Assembly (NCBI GenBank): GCA_021773275.1
Contig: JAJFKJ010000019.1
Coordinates: forward strand, 54,615-118,614
Origin: Gammaproteobacteria bacterium
GTDB lineage: Bacteria; Pseudomonadota; Gammaproteobacteria; JABCZS01
DNA: 64,000 nucleotides
Direction: 5' to 3'
The notes under the pieces: model-generated
Told to the model about the DNA's origin: nothing
Databases searched by the model: none
The model's input: the letters and a program-made list of their open reading frames with translations, nothing else
Translations under genes and position numbers: made by a program
Shown: piece after piece, positions 1 through 9,326 of the stretch
Layout of the letters: each line of letters opens with the position of its first letter
Numbering within the stretch: position 1 is the first letter of the stretch

Positions 1-12
1 CTCTATAGTGAG

Positions 13-1875
13 ATGCAAAAAAGGGTTGATATTGCCCGAGACGAAGTGGAGCAACGACATCAGAAGGACGGCTTTACAGTGAGTCAATCAAAGCGCACAG
101 CAAGCCCGACTTTCCGTGCGCTTTGGCCTGCCATGACTATTGCTGCATTTTCATCGTTATCTCCAGGGCTGAACCTAAATTTATTTATGTTTTCTGTCGT
201 TTTGATTTTCGTATACATGGCATATGAAACTGATGCTCTATATCAAAACAAACAGAAAAAATACAAAAATGAAGAGGCTATAAGAATCGCGCGCACAAGA
301 ACATGGCTGCAACACAAAGACCTTGAAAGGAGTTATTTAAACACATATTCTTCCGTCAATGGCTACCACTCCAATGATACTGAAAACAAGCAATTGGAGG
401 AAAACAAAAATATTATTGCCGCGATTATTTCCACGGTGACGTCATATAAAGTTCTTGATGACTCAATACATAAAAGATATTCATTTGCAGTGATACTATG
501 TACATTCGGCATAGGGTCTTGGGTTTTCAAGTCTGCTGGTGCAATATTGGAATTTCTTGAAAGTTCAACACTAATTGCTGAAGGAGCAATAACAAGCAAT
601 GGTTTAACAATATTTTTAATGGTGTTGTTTGCAGCAGTCGCGGCAGGTATGATTGAGTACAGGGCTTCTTACCATGATACAAGCCAACGGCATCATGACC
701 CCTACAACGGGGGCATGCCAGACGAAAAAACGCTTGATACCGTAAAATATCTTGAAAACCTCCATACAGAAAAAAGCTTGACTGCTTTGCGAAAACAAGC
801 AGACGTTTTCGTTGCTAAAAACAAAATACTTAAAATTGATTTGGATTCAATACCCGGTGCAAAAGAAGAATATGAAAGACGGCTACTTCGCGGCAATTCA
901 TTGCAGTACGACCTAAGTGATGCCGCGCAAGCTCGCCTTGAAATGAACAGCTGGATTAATACACCGTATTATGTAAATAAAATTAAGAATAAATTTTTCT
1001 ACAAACCCGTAAAAACCCTGGCTGCGGTTGGTATGCTTGCCTCATTGTTGGCATTTGACCTAACCACGAGCGCAGGGACGGGCTTTGCACTACCAGTTCT
1101 TGCTATTTTTCTAGGATTCACCTTGCTTGTTTATGCGTCATATCGCGAATATGATATTAAAACAACAGAAGTTTGCCACATGCGCTATTTCAAAAGTACG
1201 ATAGGTGCGCTTGTCAGTGATAATGAAATGAAGCTCGATGCTATTAACGCTGCTAAAAAGGCTAATGCCGCGAACGATAAAAACTATGATGATAGTGATG
1301 CTGAAACAGCAACGACTAGTAGCTCGGCTAGATTATTAATAAAAGATGGAGAAAATAACACTAACATAAACCCTGCTCTACTTAGCCCAGTACATAGGCT
1401 CGCAGGAACGCTATGGGATACAGTCGGAAATAAAAACGGTAAGCTGCCAGCAACACCAGCAGCTGCCGCAAGAAGCAACAGCAATGCGGAAGTGCAATCA
1501 AACGCTGGCTCACCAGCAGGAAATATAATGGCAAGCAACCTTGCTGCCACGGCTGCTGCGGATACTCAAGAAAGCAGGGGCATTATGGGTACTTGCGCCC
1601 AGTGGTACAAAACGACACGTGATGCTGCATGCAGTGCTGCATATAATGTTGCATATGGTACTGCATCTAGCACTATGCCGGATATTTCTGAAACACTAAG
1701 AGATAGCAGTATTGGTTGTATTGATGATTACTCCCCCGAAACTCAACAAGCAACGATTGTTAAGAATGCTGATCAGTTAGACGTCGATAAGCTTGAGCGC
1801 ATGAATTTTGATGAAAATGACAAGATGTATGTTGCCGGCAGCTCTCCTCGCAAATATGTGAAATTTAACATATAA
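13..1875 (+). CDS. Orphan polytopic membrane protein, possibly 5' incomplete
   Basis: I do not recognise a family. About six hydrophobic segments are visible: two near residues 35-70, two near 158-220, and two near 338-385. A long hydrophilic tail from about residue 400 is rich in Ala, Asn and Ser and looks disordered. The reading frame is open to the first base of the window, so translation may begin upstream; an internal GTG at 79 is another possible start. It ends 11 bases before the LolC/E gene on the same strand. It resembles the other large orphan proteins in this window (12.3, 19.4, 21 and 32 kb) in combining soluble parts with a few membrane spans. A host-directed role is only a guess from that company. 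Confidence 0.7.
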   Translation: MQKRVDIARDEVEQRHQKDGFTVSQSKRTASPTFRALWPAMTIAAFSSLSPGLNLNLFMFSVVLIFVYMAYETDALYQNKQKKYKNEEAIRIARTRTWLQHKDLERSYLNTYSSVNGYHSNDTENKQLEENKNIIAAIISTVTSYKVLDDSIHKRYSFAVILCTFGIGSWVFKSAGAILEFLESSTLIAEGAITSNGLTIFLMVLFAAVAAGMIEYRASYHDTSQRHHDPYNGGMPDEKTLDTVKYLENLHTEKSLTALRKQADVFVAKNKILKIDLDSIPGAKEEYERRLLRGNSLQYDLSDAAQARLEMNSWINTPYYVNKIKNKFFYKPVKTLAAVGMLASLLAFDLTTSAGTGFALPVLAIFLGFTLLVYASYREYDIKTTEVCHMRYFKSTIGALVSDNEMKLDAINAAKKANAANDKNYDDSDAETATTSSSARLLIKDGENNTNINPALLSPVHRLAGTLWDTVGNKNGKLPATPAAAARSNSNAEVQSNAGSPAGNIMASNLAATAAADTQESRGIMGTCAQWYKTTRDAACSAAYNVAYGTASSTMPDISETLRDSSIGCIDDYSPETQQATIVKNADQLDVDKLERMNFDENDKMYVAGSSPRKYVKFNI

Positions 1876-1886
1876 TCAAGCTACTT

Positions 1887-3131
1887 ATGTTCAAACCTTT
1901 GTCACTCTTTATAGGTCTTCGTTATGTCCGCGCTAAGCGGCGGAATCACTTTATTTCGTTTATTTCCTTGATATCGATGCTCGGTATCGCGCTGGGTGTA
2001 GCCGTGTTGATTACCGTTATCTCAGTGATGAATGGGTTTGACAAAGAACTAAAAGACCGGATTCTTGGCATGATGCCGCATGTGCTGGTCTTAGGCATCG
2101 AAGATCAGATGCAAGACTGGGACCTTACGCAAGAAGTGTTGCTAGAGCAAGCTGAGGTTTCGCAGGTTACGCCTTTTGTGGAAACGCAAGGTTTACTCAG
2201 CACGCCAGGTGTTACACGTTTTGTAGCGATTACAGGCATCGACCCAGCATACGAAAACCCGCAATCCTTTTTGGCGCAAAATATGTTGATGGGCAGCATT
2301 GATGAACTTGAAAGCGGCAGCTTCAATATTGTATTGGGCGACCAATTAGCATCAAACTTACATGTTTCTATTGGTGATAAAGTCACGCTGGTTATTCCTG
2401 AGGCTGCTTTAACCCCAGCAGGTTTAATTCCACGTTTCAAACGCTTTACTGTCAGCGGCATATTCAGTGTGGATTACGATTATGATGCAGCATTTGCCTA
2501 CATCAATATGCAAGACGCACAAAAAATTATGCGTTTTAGCGATGGTGTGACGGGCTTAAATGTAAAGCTCAATGACTTCTACCAAGCACCAAGTGCTGGT
2601 AAAGCCTTCTTTAATTTGTTTCAAGGCCAATACCGGGTTTACGACTGGACGTTTCTTAATGGTACTTTTTTCGAGGCGGTGAAGCTTGAAAAAACCATGA
2701 TGTTTATTATCTTAACGTTGATTATTGCAGTTGCGGCTTTCAATATTTTATCGATGTTGGTCATGGTGGTGACAGACAAGCAGGCGGATATCGCCATATT
2801 GCGCACCATGGGTGCCCAGCCTATAACGATTACCCGTATATTCATGGTACAAGGCTGTGTTATTGGTATTGTGGGTACGCTTTTAGGTGTCGTTCTTGGC
2901 ATTACTTTGGCGCTGAATGTAACACAGCTGGTGAGTTATTTAGAGCTGGCTTTAGGCTCACAATTGATTTCTTCTGATGTCTATTATATCAGCTATTTAC
3001 CAGCAGAATTGAAATTAAAGGATATACTTACTATTGCAGGGATATCTTTGGGCTTAAGCTTTTTTGCGACGCTGTACCCAGCATGGCGCGCCTCAAAAAC
3101 ACAGATCGCAGATGCATTGCGATACGAATAA
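1887..3131 (+). CDS. lolC: LolC/LolE-type lipoprotein-releasing permease
   Basis: This is the inner-membrane permease of the Lol system, which extracts outer-membrane lipoproteins from the inner membrane and hands them to LolA, powered by LolD. The 414-residue length, the N-terminal segment with the GLRYVRAKRRNHFISFISL signature followed by a first span, the large periplasmic domain, and three C-terminal spans (about 270-295, 315-345, 378-400) fit the family. Only one permease gene is present next to lolD, so it may be the single LolF-like form known in some proteobacteria rather than one half of a LolC/LolE pair; that is inference. It is followed after 9 bases by lolD. Confidence 0.93.
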   Translation: MFKPLSLFIGLRYVRAKRRNHFISFISLISMLGIALGVAVLITVISVMNGFDKELKDRILGMMPHVLVLGIEDQMQDWDLTQEVLLEQAEVSQVTPFVETQGLLSTPGVTRFVAITGIDPAYENPQSFLAQNMLMGSIDELESGSFNIVLGDQLASNLHVSIGDKVTLVIPEAALTPAGLIPRFKRFTVSGIFSVDYDYDAAFAYINMQDAQKIMRFSDGVTGLNVKLNDFYQAPSAGKAFFNLFQGQYRVYDWTFLNGTFFEAVKLEKTMMFIILTLIIAVAAFNILSMLVMVVTDKQADIAILRTMGAQPITITRIFMVQGCVIGIVGTLLGVVLGITLALNVTQLVSYLELALGSQLISSDVYYISYLPAELKLKDILTIAGISLGLSFFATLYPAWRASKTQIADALRYE

Positions 3132-3140
3132 GGAAATAAA

Positions 3141-3803
3141 ATGCTCACAGCCAATAATCTTAAAAAATCTTATCACGATGGCAAACGCGAGCTGACAGTT
3201 CTGAATAATTTGAATTTTTCAGTGAAATCCGGTGAAATGCTGGCCATAGTGGGTGCTTCTGGCTCAGGCAAATCTACATTTTTACATTGCCTGGGTGGTC
3301 TTGACACTATCAATGAAGGTGATATTTTTTGGGGTGAGCAAAACATTGCCAAGCTCAACGAGAACAAGCGTGCGAAAATGCGTAATCTGCATTTGGGTTT
3401 TGTGTATCAGTTCCACCATCTTTTAAATGAATTCACTGCATTGGAAAATGTAACCATTCCATTATTGCTGCGCAATACAGATGTTGCTGCAAGCAAACAA
3501 CAAGCAATGAGTTTACTTGAGCATGTGGGCTTAGCAGAGCGTGCAAGCCACAAGCCTGGCGAACTTTCAGGTGGCGAGCGCCAACGTGTAGCCCTTGCCA
3601 GAGCGATGGTAACTCAACCCAAATGTGTACTGGCGGATGAACCTACCGGCAACTTAGATCGCCAAACAGCAACTGCAATGCTGGATTTGATGTTAAAACT
3701 CAACCAAGATATGGGTATTGCTTTTGTAGTGGTTACCCATGACCAAAATATCGCTGCAGCCATGCAAAAAACGATGACGCTTGAAGACGGAAACTTAGCT
3801 TAA
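3141..3803 (+). CDS. lolD: LolD lipoprotein-releasing ABC ATPase
   Basis: This is the ATPase that drives lipoprotein release by the permease encoded just upstream. The 220-residue protein has a Walker A GASGSGKST near residue 38, the signature LSGGERQRVALARAM near 142, a Walker B CVLADEPTGNLD near 162, and the switch histidine in VVVTHD near 200. An AAGGAAATAAA stretch precedes the ATG. The stop overlaps the stop of the convergent pagL-like gene by four bases. Confidence 0.95.
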   Translation: MLTANNLKKSYHDGKRELTVLNNLNFSVKSGEMLAIVGASGSGKSTFLHCLGGLDTINEGDIFWGEQNIAKLNENKRAKMRNLHLGFVYQFHHLLNEFTALENVTIPLLLRNTDVAASKQQAMSLLEHVGLAERASHKPGELSGGERQRVALARAMVTQPKCVLADEPTGNLDRQTATAMLDLMLKLNQDMGIAFVVVTHDQNIAAAMQKTMTLEDGNLA

Positions 3804-4363
3804 AAGAACCAGACAAATGCTACGGTATGTAAGTCTAGCCCGCGGTTGGGTGGTTTAAACCCTGCATTTGAATAGTGATAATAACGATAGATAAGTTGCG
3901 CAGGGTTCTCTGTGCCAAGATTCATGCCAATACCAAATTTATCTTCAAATTGCCAATTACTACCGAAATTAGCATCACCCAGGCTGGTTTCTGTTAAATA
4001 AGCTGGCCCAACACCTATTTCAAAAAATACAGCAGTGCGTTGCATATTATATTCGCCTAACCAAATTTGTAATATTGGACTGCCTGAGAGGGTATAAAGA
4101 TAACGGTTTTGGTCACTTTTGGTTTTATTGTTGCGCCAGTAGCCAACACCGGCTTCCCAGTACCCAGTTAACTCGATTGGCCTGCCTTCGAGCCAGCGTA
4201 CATTCCAATCCCAACGTGGGGCCACGCGTACGCCATGCCTGTCAGTACATTCATTCCAGTAGCCAAATGTAAATGTTGTAGCCGTGGGCTTGAATGACAT
4301 GGCTTGCGCTATGTTTGTGCTCAGAAAAAATACAAGCGTTACTAAAACCATCCATGGTCGCAT
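3800..4363 (-). CDS. pagL: PagL-like lipid A 3-O-deacylase
   Basis: This is an outer-membrane beta-barrel enzyme that removes the 3-O-linked acyl chain of lipid A. The 187-residue protein starts with a signal peptide (MRPWMVLVTLVFFLSTNIAQA, likely cut after AQA). It carries the family motif HYSNAG near the C-terminus, giving His163 and Ser165 of the triad, and ends in aromatic Phe as barrels do. The third triad residue, normally Glu at His+14, is Asp177 here. I chose the ATG at 4363, preceded by GGTGGA and starting at the signal peptide; the frame is open further upstream to 4537 but that would overlap comEC. It is convergent with lolD. Confidence 0.85.
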   Translation of the reverse strand: MRPWMVLVTLVFFLSTNIAQAMSFKPTATTFTFGYWNECTDRHGVRVAPRWDWNVRWLEGRPIELTGYWEAGVGYWRNNKTKSDQNRYLYTLSGSPILQIWLGEYNMQRTAVFFEIGVGPAYLTETSLGDANFGSNWQFEDKFGIGMNLGTENPAQLIYRYYHYSNAGFKPPNRGLDLHTVAFVWFF

Positions 4364-4445
4364 CAAACTATCCACCGGTATTGCATTGGTATTAGAAGTT
4401 ATAGCATAATAAGAAAAGAATGCACATATAATAAGGATAATAATA

Positions 4446-6665
4446 ATGGTGCTTTTAACCGGCTTTTTAACGGCCGTTGTTTTTGCGTATTTTGCGCCCA
4501 GTGTTGAATTTTTACTGCTTTGTAATATTACATGCATTTCGCTTGCTGTGGCGAGCTGGTGCAGAAACTGGCATAGCGATATACTGGCTTTGATGGCGGG
4601 TGTGAGTCTTGGTAACCTATTAGTTTTAGCATATGCCTATAGTTTTCAGCTCAATAAATTCCCCAAAGATCTTTGGCAGGAAAAAATCCCCGTTACATTC
4701 ACCGTGCTTTCAGAGCCAAAACATGAGCAATACCGTGCAAGCTTTTTAGCAAAAATTGCTGATTTAGATATGCAAGTACGATTAAGTTGGTATGTGCCAC
4801 CCAGAAATTTACAACAAGGGCAGATATGGCAGGGCACAATAAAGTTAAAACCGATTCATGGCTACGCAAACCCAGGTGGTTGGGACTATGAGCGCTACAA
4901 TATGGAGCGCAACATCAAAGCACAGGGCTATGTTGATAACAAAGCTAATTTTAAATTGCTAGATACTCTGCATAAGAGCAATCTATCCGAAAGATTACGT
5001 AATCAAATAAAAACAAAAATGACAGCGTCAATGCCCGATGATGCCACGGTACCTTTGCTGTTATCCTTGGCAATTGGCGACAGGCAACAACTTGCAGATG
5101 AACATTGGCAGGTTTTGCAACGTACAGGTACAGCGCACTTGGTGGCTATATCTGGTTTGCATGTTGGCTTGGTATTTGCTGTGTTTTATGGCTCATGTAT
5201 TTTATTATGTCGAACGCTTGCCATGAGGTGGCAACTTGTTCCAGCAAAGTTTATGGCAAGTATATTCGCTACGCTGGCAACAAGTTTGTACATCTTATTA
5301 TCAGGAATGGCCATCAGCACCTTGCGTGCTTACCTTATGCTATGCATCGTTTGTATTTTCTTATGTTTTTACAAACGCCTGAATATTATCTATAGCCTGT
5401 TACTAACCGCTTGCATACTGATTCTCTTTAATCCGGTGGTAGCCCTACAGACAGGTTTTATTTTATCTTTTGCAAGCGTTGCGATGATTGTCAGTTTGAT
5501 TAGAGGGCAGTTTATTCAAACAAGCAAATTAAAACTTTCTTTAGGTTTGCAATGGCGATTAAGCTTAGCTATCATCCCCCTAAGCTTGGCCACACTCAGC
5601 GTAGTGGCATTGTTTGCGCCATTGGCAAATATTTTTGCTATACCTTGGGTTAGTATTGTTATCGTGCCGCTTTTGCTATTTTATGATTTATCAGTATTAC
5701 TGTATATCCCAATAAATACCTTGTTATTGAGTTTGGCGGCCATTGCAATGCAAGCTTTGTGGTGGTTTTTGCAACTTGTGGACAATATATCGTACACGCC
5801 AAATATCATTATTTTTACAGCAGCACAGTGGTTTGCTTTAGCTGCTTTGTATTTGTCACCTCGAGCTTTTGCGCCTATCTTTTTATTATTGGTTTTTTAC
5901 CCTGTTGTAGAAAAACCAAAACAGGGTGAGGTATGGTTGACTGTTTTAGACGTCGGGCAGGGCTTGGCAACCGTGCTACAGACGCAGCATCACGTATTGG
6001 TTTATGACGCTGGCCCCTTAAAAGGTGAGACGGTGCTGATTCCATATCTGAAGCATCGGGGTATTAAAACTATTGATCGCTTGATAGTCTCACATGCAGA
6101 TGCAGACCATAAAAATGGCGCCCTGCAGTTAGTGCAAACAATGCCTGTTAAGCAGATTTTGGTGGGTGAAACGATCGCTGAGCTTGCACAGCAATCTTTT
6201 TGTGAGCAGGCGCAAGCTTGGGAATGGGATGGGGTTTTTTTCGAAGTACTGCACCCTGATAATAATCCAAAATGGAAAGGCAATAACCGTTCCTGTGTAT
6301 TAACCATACGCGCCAAGAACAAGCAGATATTGCTGACAGGTGATATTCAAAAATCAGTTGAAAATTGTCTCCTTAGCACAAACATTGAACGTTTAAGATC
6401 AGATATTGTTGTGCTCCCCCATCATGGCAGCAAAACATCCTCGACCTATGATTTTGTGCAAGCTATTGCAGCACAGTATGCCTTGGTTCCGGCCGGGTTT
6501 TTAAGCCAGTACGGGCACCCACACCAAGATGTACTGGCTAACTATGAAGCAGTCAATGCGCAGCTCTACTATACTGCGCATCAGGGTGCGATACATGTTA
6601 AAATTACACACGAGGGTGTAGATATTAATACATACCGAAACCGCTACAAACGTTGGTGGCAGTAA
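4446..6665 (+). CDS. comEC: ComEC/Rec2 DNA-uptake channel protein
   Basis: This is an inner-membrane channel that passes single-stranded DNA into the cytoplasm during natural transformation. The 739-residue protein has the expected order: N-terminal spans and soluble domain with YANPGGWDYERY near 137, a central multi-span competence domain with TAHLVAISGLHVGL near 230, and a C-terminal metallo-beta-lactamase domain with LDVGQG near 500, SHADADHKNG near 545, and LPHHGSKTSS near 655. It overlaps nothing downstream but sits 14 bases before exbB, a common gammaproteobacterial order. Confidence 0.95.
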   Translation: MVLLTGFLTAVVFAYFAPSVEFLLLCNITCISLAVASWCRNWHSDILALMAGVSLGNLLVLAYAYSFQLNKFPKDLWQEKIPVTFTVLSEPKHEQYRASFLAKIADLDMQVRLSWYVPPRNLQQGQIWQGTIKLKPIHGYANPGGWDYERYNMERNIKAQGYVDNKANFKLLDTLHKSNLSERLRNQIKTKMTASMPDDATVPLLLSLAIGDRQQLADEHWQVLQRTGTAHLVAISGLHVGLVFAVFYGSCILLCRTLAMRWQLVPAKFMASIFATLATSLYILLSGMAISTLRAYLMLCIVCIFLCFYKRLNIIYSLLLTACILILFNPVVALQTGFILSFASVAMIVSLIRGQFIQTSKLKLSLGLQWRLSLAIIPLSLATLSVVALFAPLANIFAIPWVSIVIVPLLLFYDLSVLLYIPINTLLLSLAAIAMQALWWFLQLVDNISYTPNIIIFTAAQWFALAALYLSPRAFAPIFLLLVFYPVVEKPKQGEVWLTVLDVGQGLATVLQTQHHVLVYDAGPLKGETVLIPYLKHRGIKTIDRLIVSHADADHKNGALQLVQTMPVKQILVGETIAELAQQSFCEQAQAWEWDGVFFEVLHPDNNPKWKGNNRSCVLTIRAKNKQILLTGDIQKSVENCLLSTNIERLRSDIVVLPHHGSKTSSTYDFVQAIAAQYALVPAGFLSQYGHPHQDVLANYEAVNAQLYYTAHQGAIHVKITHEGVDINTYRNRYKRWWQ

Positions 6666-6679
6666 CTACTGGGGGAAAC

Positions 6680-7309
6680 ATGCTTTCATTTATTCAGGCT
6701 GGTGGCTTCTTGATGTGGCCCATTATTTTGTGTTCAATTATTGCGCTAGGTATAGCGGTGGAACGCTATTGGACCTTGCAGTACAACCGCGTTGTGCCTG
6801 AAGGCCTATTGCATAAGACACTGTCCTTGCGCACACCCATCGAGCCACAAAAATTAAAAGCCCTTGAAAAGCATTCGCCCTTAGGCAAAATTCTTGCTGC
6901 GGGTTTGCAACACAGCCAATCCGATATCGAAGTTTTATCAGCTCGTGTTGAAGACGCAGGCCGCCATGTTGTTCATGATCTTGAAAAATACTTATCCGCT
7001 TTAGGCACCATCGCCGCGATAACGCCATTATTGGGTTTGCTCGGCACGGTGGTAGGCATGATCGATGTTTTTTCTAGCATCATGCTACAAGGCGTAGGCC
7101 AAGCTCAAGCACTAGCTGGTGGTATTGCAACGGCATTACTCACAACGGCAGCAGGCTTAATGGTTGCTATTCCCGCAATGATTGTACATCGCTATTTTCA
7201 ACGCCAGATCGATACGCTGTCTATTGCTTTAGAGCAGCAGGCAACAGCTTTTGTCGAAGCGATGCGTTTGTCGCGAGGTAAGCGCAGTGCAAGTTTGGAG
7301 GCTGCATGA
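6680..7309 (+). CDS. exbB: ExbB/TolQ-family proton channel
   Basis: This is the proton-channel component of an energy-transducing complex (ExbBD or TolQR type) that uses the proton-motive force to drive outer-membrane processes. The 209-residue protein has one N-terminal span (about 8-28) and two C-terminal spans, including the conserved segment ITPLLGLLGTVVGMI near 114 and TALLTTAAGLMVAIPAM. The start at 6680 is preceded by GGGGG at 6671. It overlaps exbD by four bases (ATGA). The comEC-exbB-exbD order is usual; the msbA and lpxK genes that often follow are not here. Confidence 0.93.
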   Translation: MLSFIQAGGFLMWPIILCSIIALGIAVERYWTLQYNRVVPEGLLHKTLSLRTPIEPQKLKALEKHSPLGKILAAGLQHSQSDIEVLSARVEDAGRHVVHDLEKYLSALGTIAAITPLLGLLGTVVGMIDVFSSIMLQGVGQAQALAGGIATALLTTAAGLMVAIPAMIVHRYFQRQIDTLSIALEQQATAFVEAMRLSRGKRSASLEAA

Positions 7310-7716
7310 AGTTTGCCAATCATGCCAGGCAGCCTTTGCAGCTCAACCTAACGCCATTGATTGACGTCGTATTCTTGTTGTTAATCTTTTTTATGGTAAC
7401 GACGACTTTTAATAAAGATACACAACTGCAAATTGATTTACCCAAAGTTGCTACACAGCAATTAAGTGATTCTGAAGCCATACAGGTATTTGTGAATAGG
7501 CAAGGTCAAATCGCCCTAGAAAATGAGCTATTGCTTAATACATCTGCTTTAACCTTAACTGATGCAATAAAAGCACACGCTAAATACAACCCACAAGGCA
7601 AAGTGATTCTAAGTGCAGACGCTCAGGCACCGCACCAGATGGTGGTGCGTGTTATGGACGTCGCTGCCCAGCTAGGGTATCAGCAGGTACAAATTCGTGG
7701 TGACTTAAGTAATTAA
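7306..7716 (+). CDS. exbD: ExbD/TolR-family biopolymer transport protein
   Basis: This is the partner of ExbB in the proton-driven complex. The 136-residue protein has a short cytosolic N-terminus, a single membrane span with the conserved LTPLIDVVFLLLIFFMV (the Asp is the proton-carrying residue), and a periplasmic domain. Start and upstream stop overlap as ATGA, indicating translational coupling to exbB. Confidence 0.94.
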   Translation: MKFANHARQPLQLNLTPLIDVVFLLLIFFMVTTTFNKDTQLQIDLPKVATQQLSDSEAIQVFVNRQGQIALENELLLNTSALTLTDAIKAHAKYNPQGKVILSADAQAPHQMVVRVMDVAAQLGYQQVQIRGDLSN

Positions 7717-7729
7717 ACAGGAGGCTATT

Positions 7730-8197
7730 ATGAGCGTAAATATGGGAATGGCAGTGAATGAATGCCAAGACGTTACTGAAGTGTTGAAGTGTGCGCTTGC
7801 CGACACTTATACGCTTTATCTAAAAACACAAAACTACCATTGGAATGTTACCGGGCCAATGTTCGTCCAGCTACACACAATGTTTGAAGGGCAGTATCAA
7901 GCTTTGGCAGGGGCTGTAGACGAGCTTGCTGAACGAATCCGTGCATTAGGTGAGTTTGCGCCAGCAAGTTACAGTGCCTTTGCAGAATTTTCAAACATCG
8001 ATGAAGACAACACCGTGCCATCAGCAGAAGCTATGGTTGCGCAGCTGCTTGATGACAACGAAACCATTGTGCGTGTTATGCGTGACAGTTTTGATGTTGT
8101 TGATGATGCAGGTGACGAGGTCACAGCTGATCTGCTCACCCAACGCATGACGTACCATGAGAAGGCTGCCTGGATGCTCAGAGCATTACTGGGCTAA
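7730..8197 (+). CDS. dps: Dps-family ferritin-like DNA protection protein
   Basis: Dps forms 12-mers that oxidise and store ferrous iron and protect DNA in starvation or peroxide stress. The 155-residue protein has the ferroxidase ligands expected between subunits: His in NYHWNVTG near 37, His in QLHTMFEGQYQ near 49 and the following Glu, and Asp-Glu in AVDELAERIRALG. A strong GGAGG lies just before the ATG. It follows exbD by 13 bases and may be partly cotranscribed with it. Confidence 0.94.
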   Translation: MSVNMGMAVNECQDVTEVLKCALADTYTLYLKTQNYHWNVTGPMFVQLHTMFEGQYQALAGAVDELAERIRALGEFAPASYSAFAEFSNIDEDNTVPSAEAMVAQLLDDNETIVRVMRDSFDVVDDAGDEVTADLLTQRMTYHEKAAWMLRALLG

Positions 8198-8222
8198 CTG
8201 GGTATATTTTGCACAATAGTTG

Positions 8223-8251
8223 TTGACCGGCCCGCAATAATCCGTTAATAT
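8223..8251 (+). promoter_or_regulatory. Predicted sigma70 promoter for the 8355 gene
   Basis: TTGACC at 8223-8228 and TAATAT at 8246-8251 are separated by exactly 17 bases. The site lies in the 157-base gap after dps and leaves about 100 bases of untranslated leader before the next gene. Confidence 0.55.
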
Positions 8252-8354
8252 GGAGATGTGACCCTAACTTTATTCTATAAAATACAAGGGCTTACGGAAG
8301 TTTCATAAAGTCCAATCTATGGACTTAACATATTGTTTTTATTGAGGGTTAGGC

Positions 8355-8744
8355 ATGGCTGAGATTCACTTGCCACATGCATCTTTGTTTTCTTATGATG
8401 ACGCACCTGCTGCGGGCTACCAGCACAGAGGCTTGGCTCAACAGGTTCTAGCGCACAGAGGGGCAAAGCTTAGTCACCAGCTTGATGTGCTCCTGAAGCG
8501 CTATCAGACGCAGGTAGATGCCATTATTGAGCTCCGTGAGCGGGCACTGCGACTTGATAAAAAAATCAAAGGCTTAGCGAAAAATTCGCAATTGAGAGCT
8601 AAGCTGTCTGTGGATGTAGCAGAGCTTAGATATCAATCAAAGCGCCATGAAAAGACGCTTCGTTCATCTAAAATTAGCATAGAAATCAGTAGCTTAAAAC
8701 GAGAATTAAACGCAATATTGCAAGATTTAAACTTGTCTAATTAA
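8355..8744 (+). CDS. Unknown coiled-coil protein
   Basis: I do not recognise this 129-residue protein. It has no membrane span or signal peptide. Residues from about 35 to the end are highly charged, rich in Leu, Lys, Arg and Glu, with heptad-like spacing that suggests a long coiled coil. GAGGG lies seven bases before the ATG. It is followed after 24 bases by another orphan gene on the same strand, and the two may form an operon. Confidence 0.75.
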   Translation: MAEIHLPHASLFSYDDAPAAGYQHRGLAQQVLAHRGAKLSHQLDVLLKRYQTQVDAIIELRERALRLDKKIKGLAKNSQLRAKLSVDVAELRYQSKRHEKTLRSSKISIEISSLKRELNAILQDLNLSN

Positions 8745-8768
8745 GCTTAGGTTTCTATACTTATAAGT

Positions 8769-9290
8769 ATGGATGTTCAAAGCCATAAAACGAGTGTATT
8801 CGCACCTAATACGGGGAGCTCTGACGAGCTCATAGCCCTGCAGACTATTTTAGTCGATACCGTGCTGGTTCCTTTCCTTGCTAATCAGAACGCGAAGTTT
8901 GGCTATGTCCCGTCGCCCAGTGTAATGGATGAGGCCTCAATATTATTTGCAGAGGCTATCAATAGTAGCGAGTTGCCCGAAAAGCTAGGCATATCAGCCA
9001 ATCGTGCGATTAAGGCATTGGATTTTAACCATTGCTACAAGCTTGCCTTGGTGCGCCATCTTCATAGCTTCTTGTTTAAGCATTTCCAGCAGGCGATTCG
9101 CACAGACCCTAATCTAATTGCACGCCCTGGCAAAACGAGCCAGCTCAGAACGCAGCTCTTGTTAGCCTCTACGCAATGGTACATAAATGTGATCGGTGAT
9201 GGTGTGTATAGCATGGAATGTCTGCGTGAAGTTCACGACATCTTTCGTGAAGCTCAAGCGGAATACCAGGCTCGTCAAATCCACCATTAA
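8769..9290 (+). CDS. Unknown soluble protein
   Basis: I do not recognise this 173-residue protein. It looks soluble and mostly helical, without signal peptide, membrane span or a clear catalytic motif. His and Gln are frequent in the C-terminal half, which ends IHH. It lies between the coiled-coil gene and the lexA promoter; no ribosome-binding site of note precedes it, so it may be translated from the upstream message. Confidence 0.7.
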   Translation: MDVQSHKTSVFAPNTGSSDELIALQTILVDTVLVPFLANQNAKFGYVPSPSVMDEASILFAEAINSSELPEKLGISANRAIKALDFNHCYKLALVRHLHSFLFKHFQQAIRTDPNLIARPGKTSQLRTQLLLASTQWYINVIGDGVYSMECLREVHDIFREAQAEYQARQIHH

Positions 9291-9297
9291 AAAAAGC

Positions 9298-9326
9298 TTG
9301 CATGTTCTCTGTTTGTTCTCTATAGT
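9298..9326 (+). promoter_or_regulatory. lexA-dinB promoter with GTTC-N7-GTTC operator
   Basis: A -35 TTGCAT (9298-9303) and -10 TATAGT (9321-9326) stand 17 bases apart. The spacer contains the direct repeat GTTC (9304-9307), seven bases, GTTC (9315-9318). GTTC-N7-GTTC is the LexA site known from alphaproteobacteria; no palindromic CTGT-N8-ACAG box of the enterobacterial type is seen here. The position inside the promoter fits autorepression by LexA. Confidence 0.65.

Noticed and set aside
4364..4537. Longer reading frame upstream of the PagL-like start
   Set aside because: It would overlap the comEC start and place the signal peptide in the middle; the ATG at 4363 has a good ribosome-binding site and begins the signal peptide.
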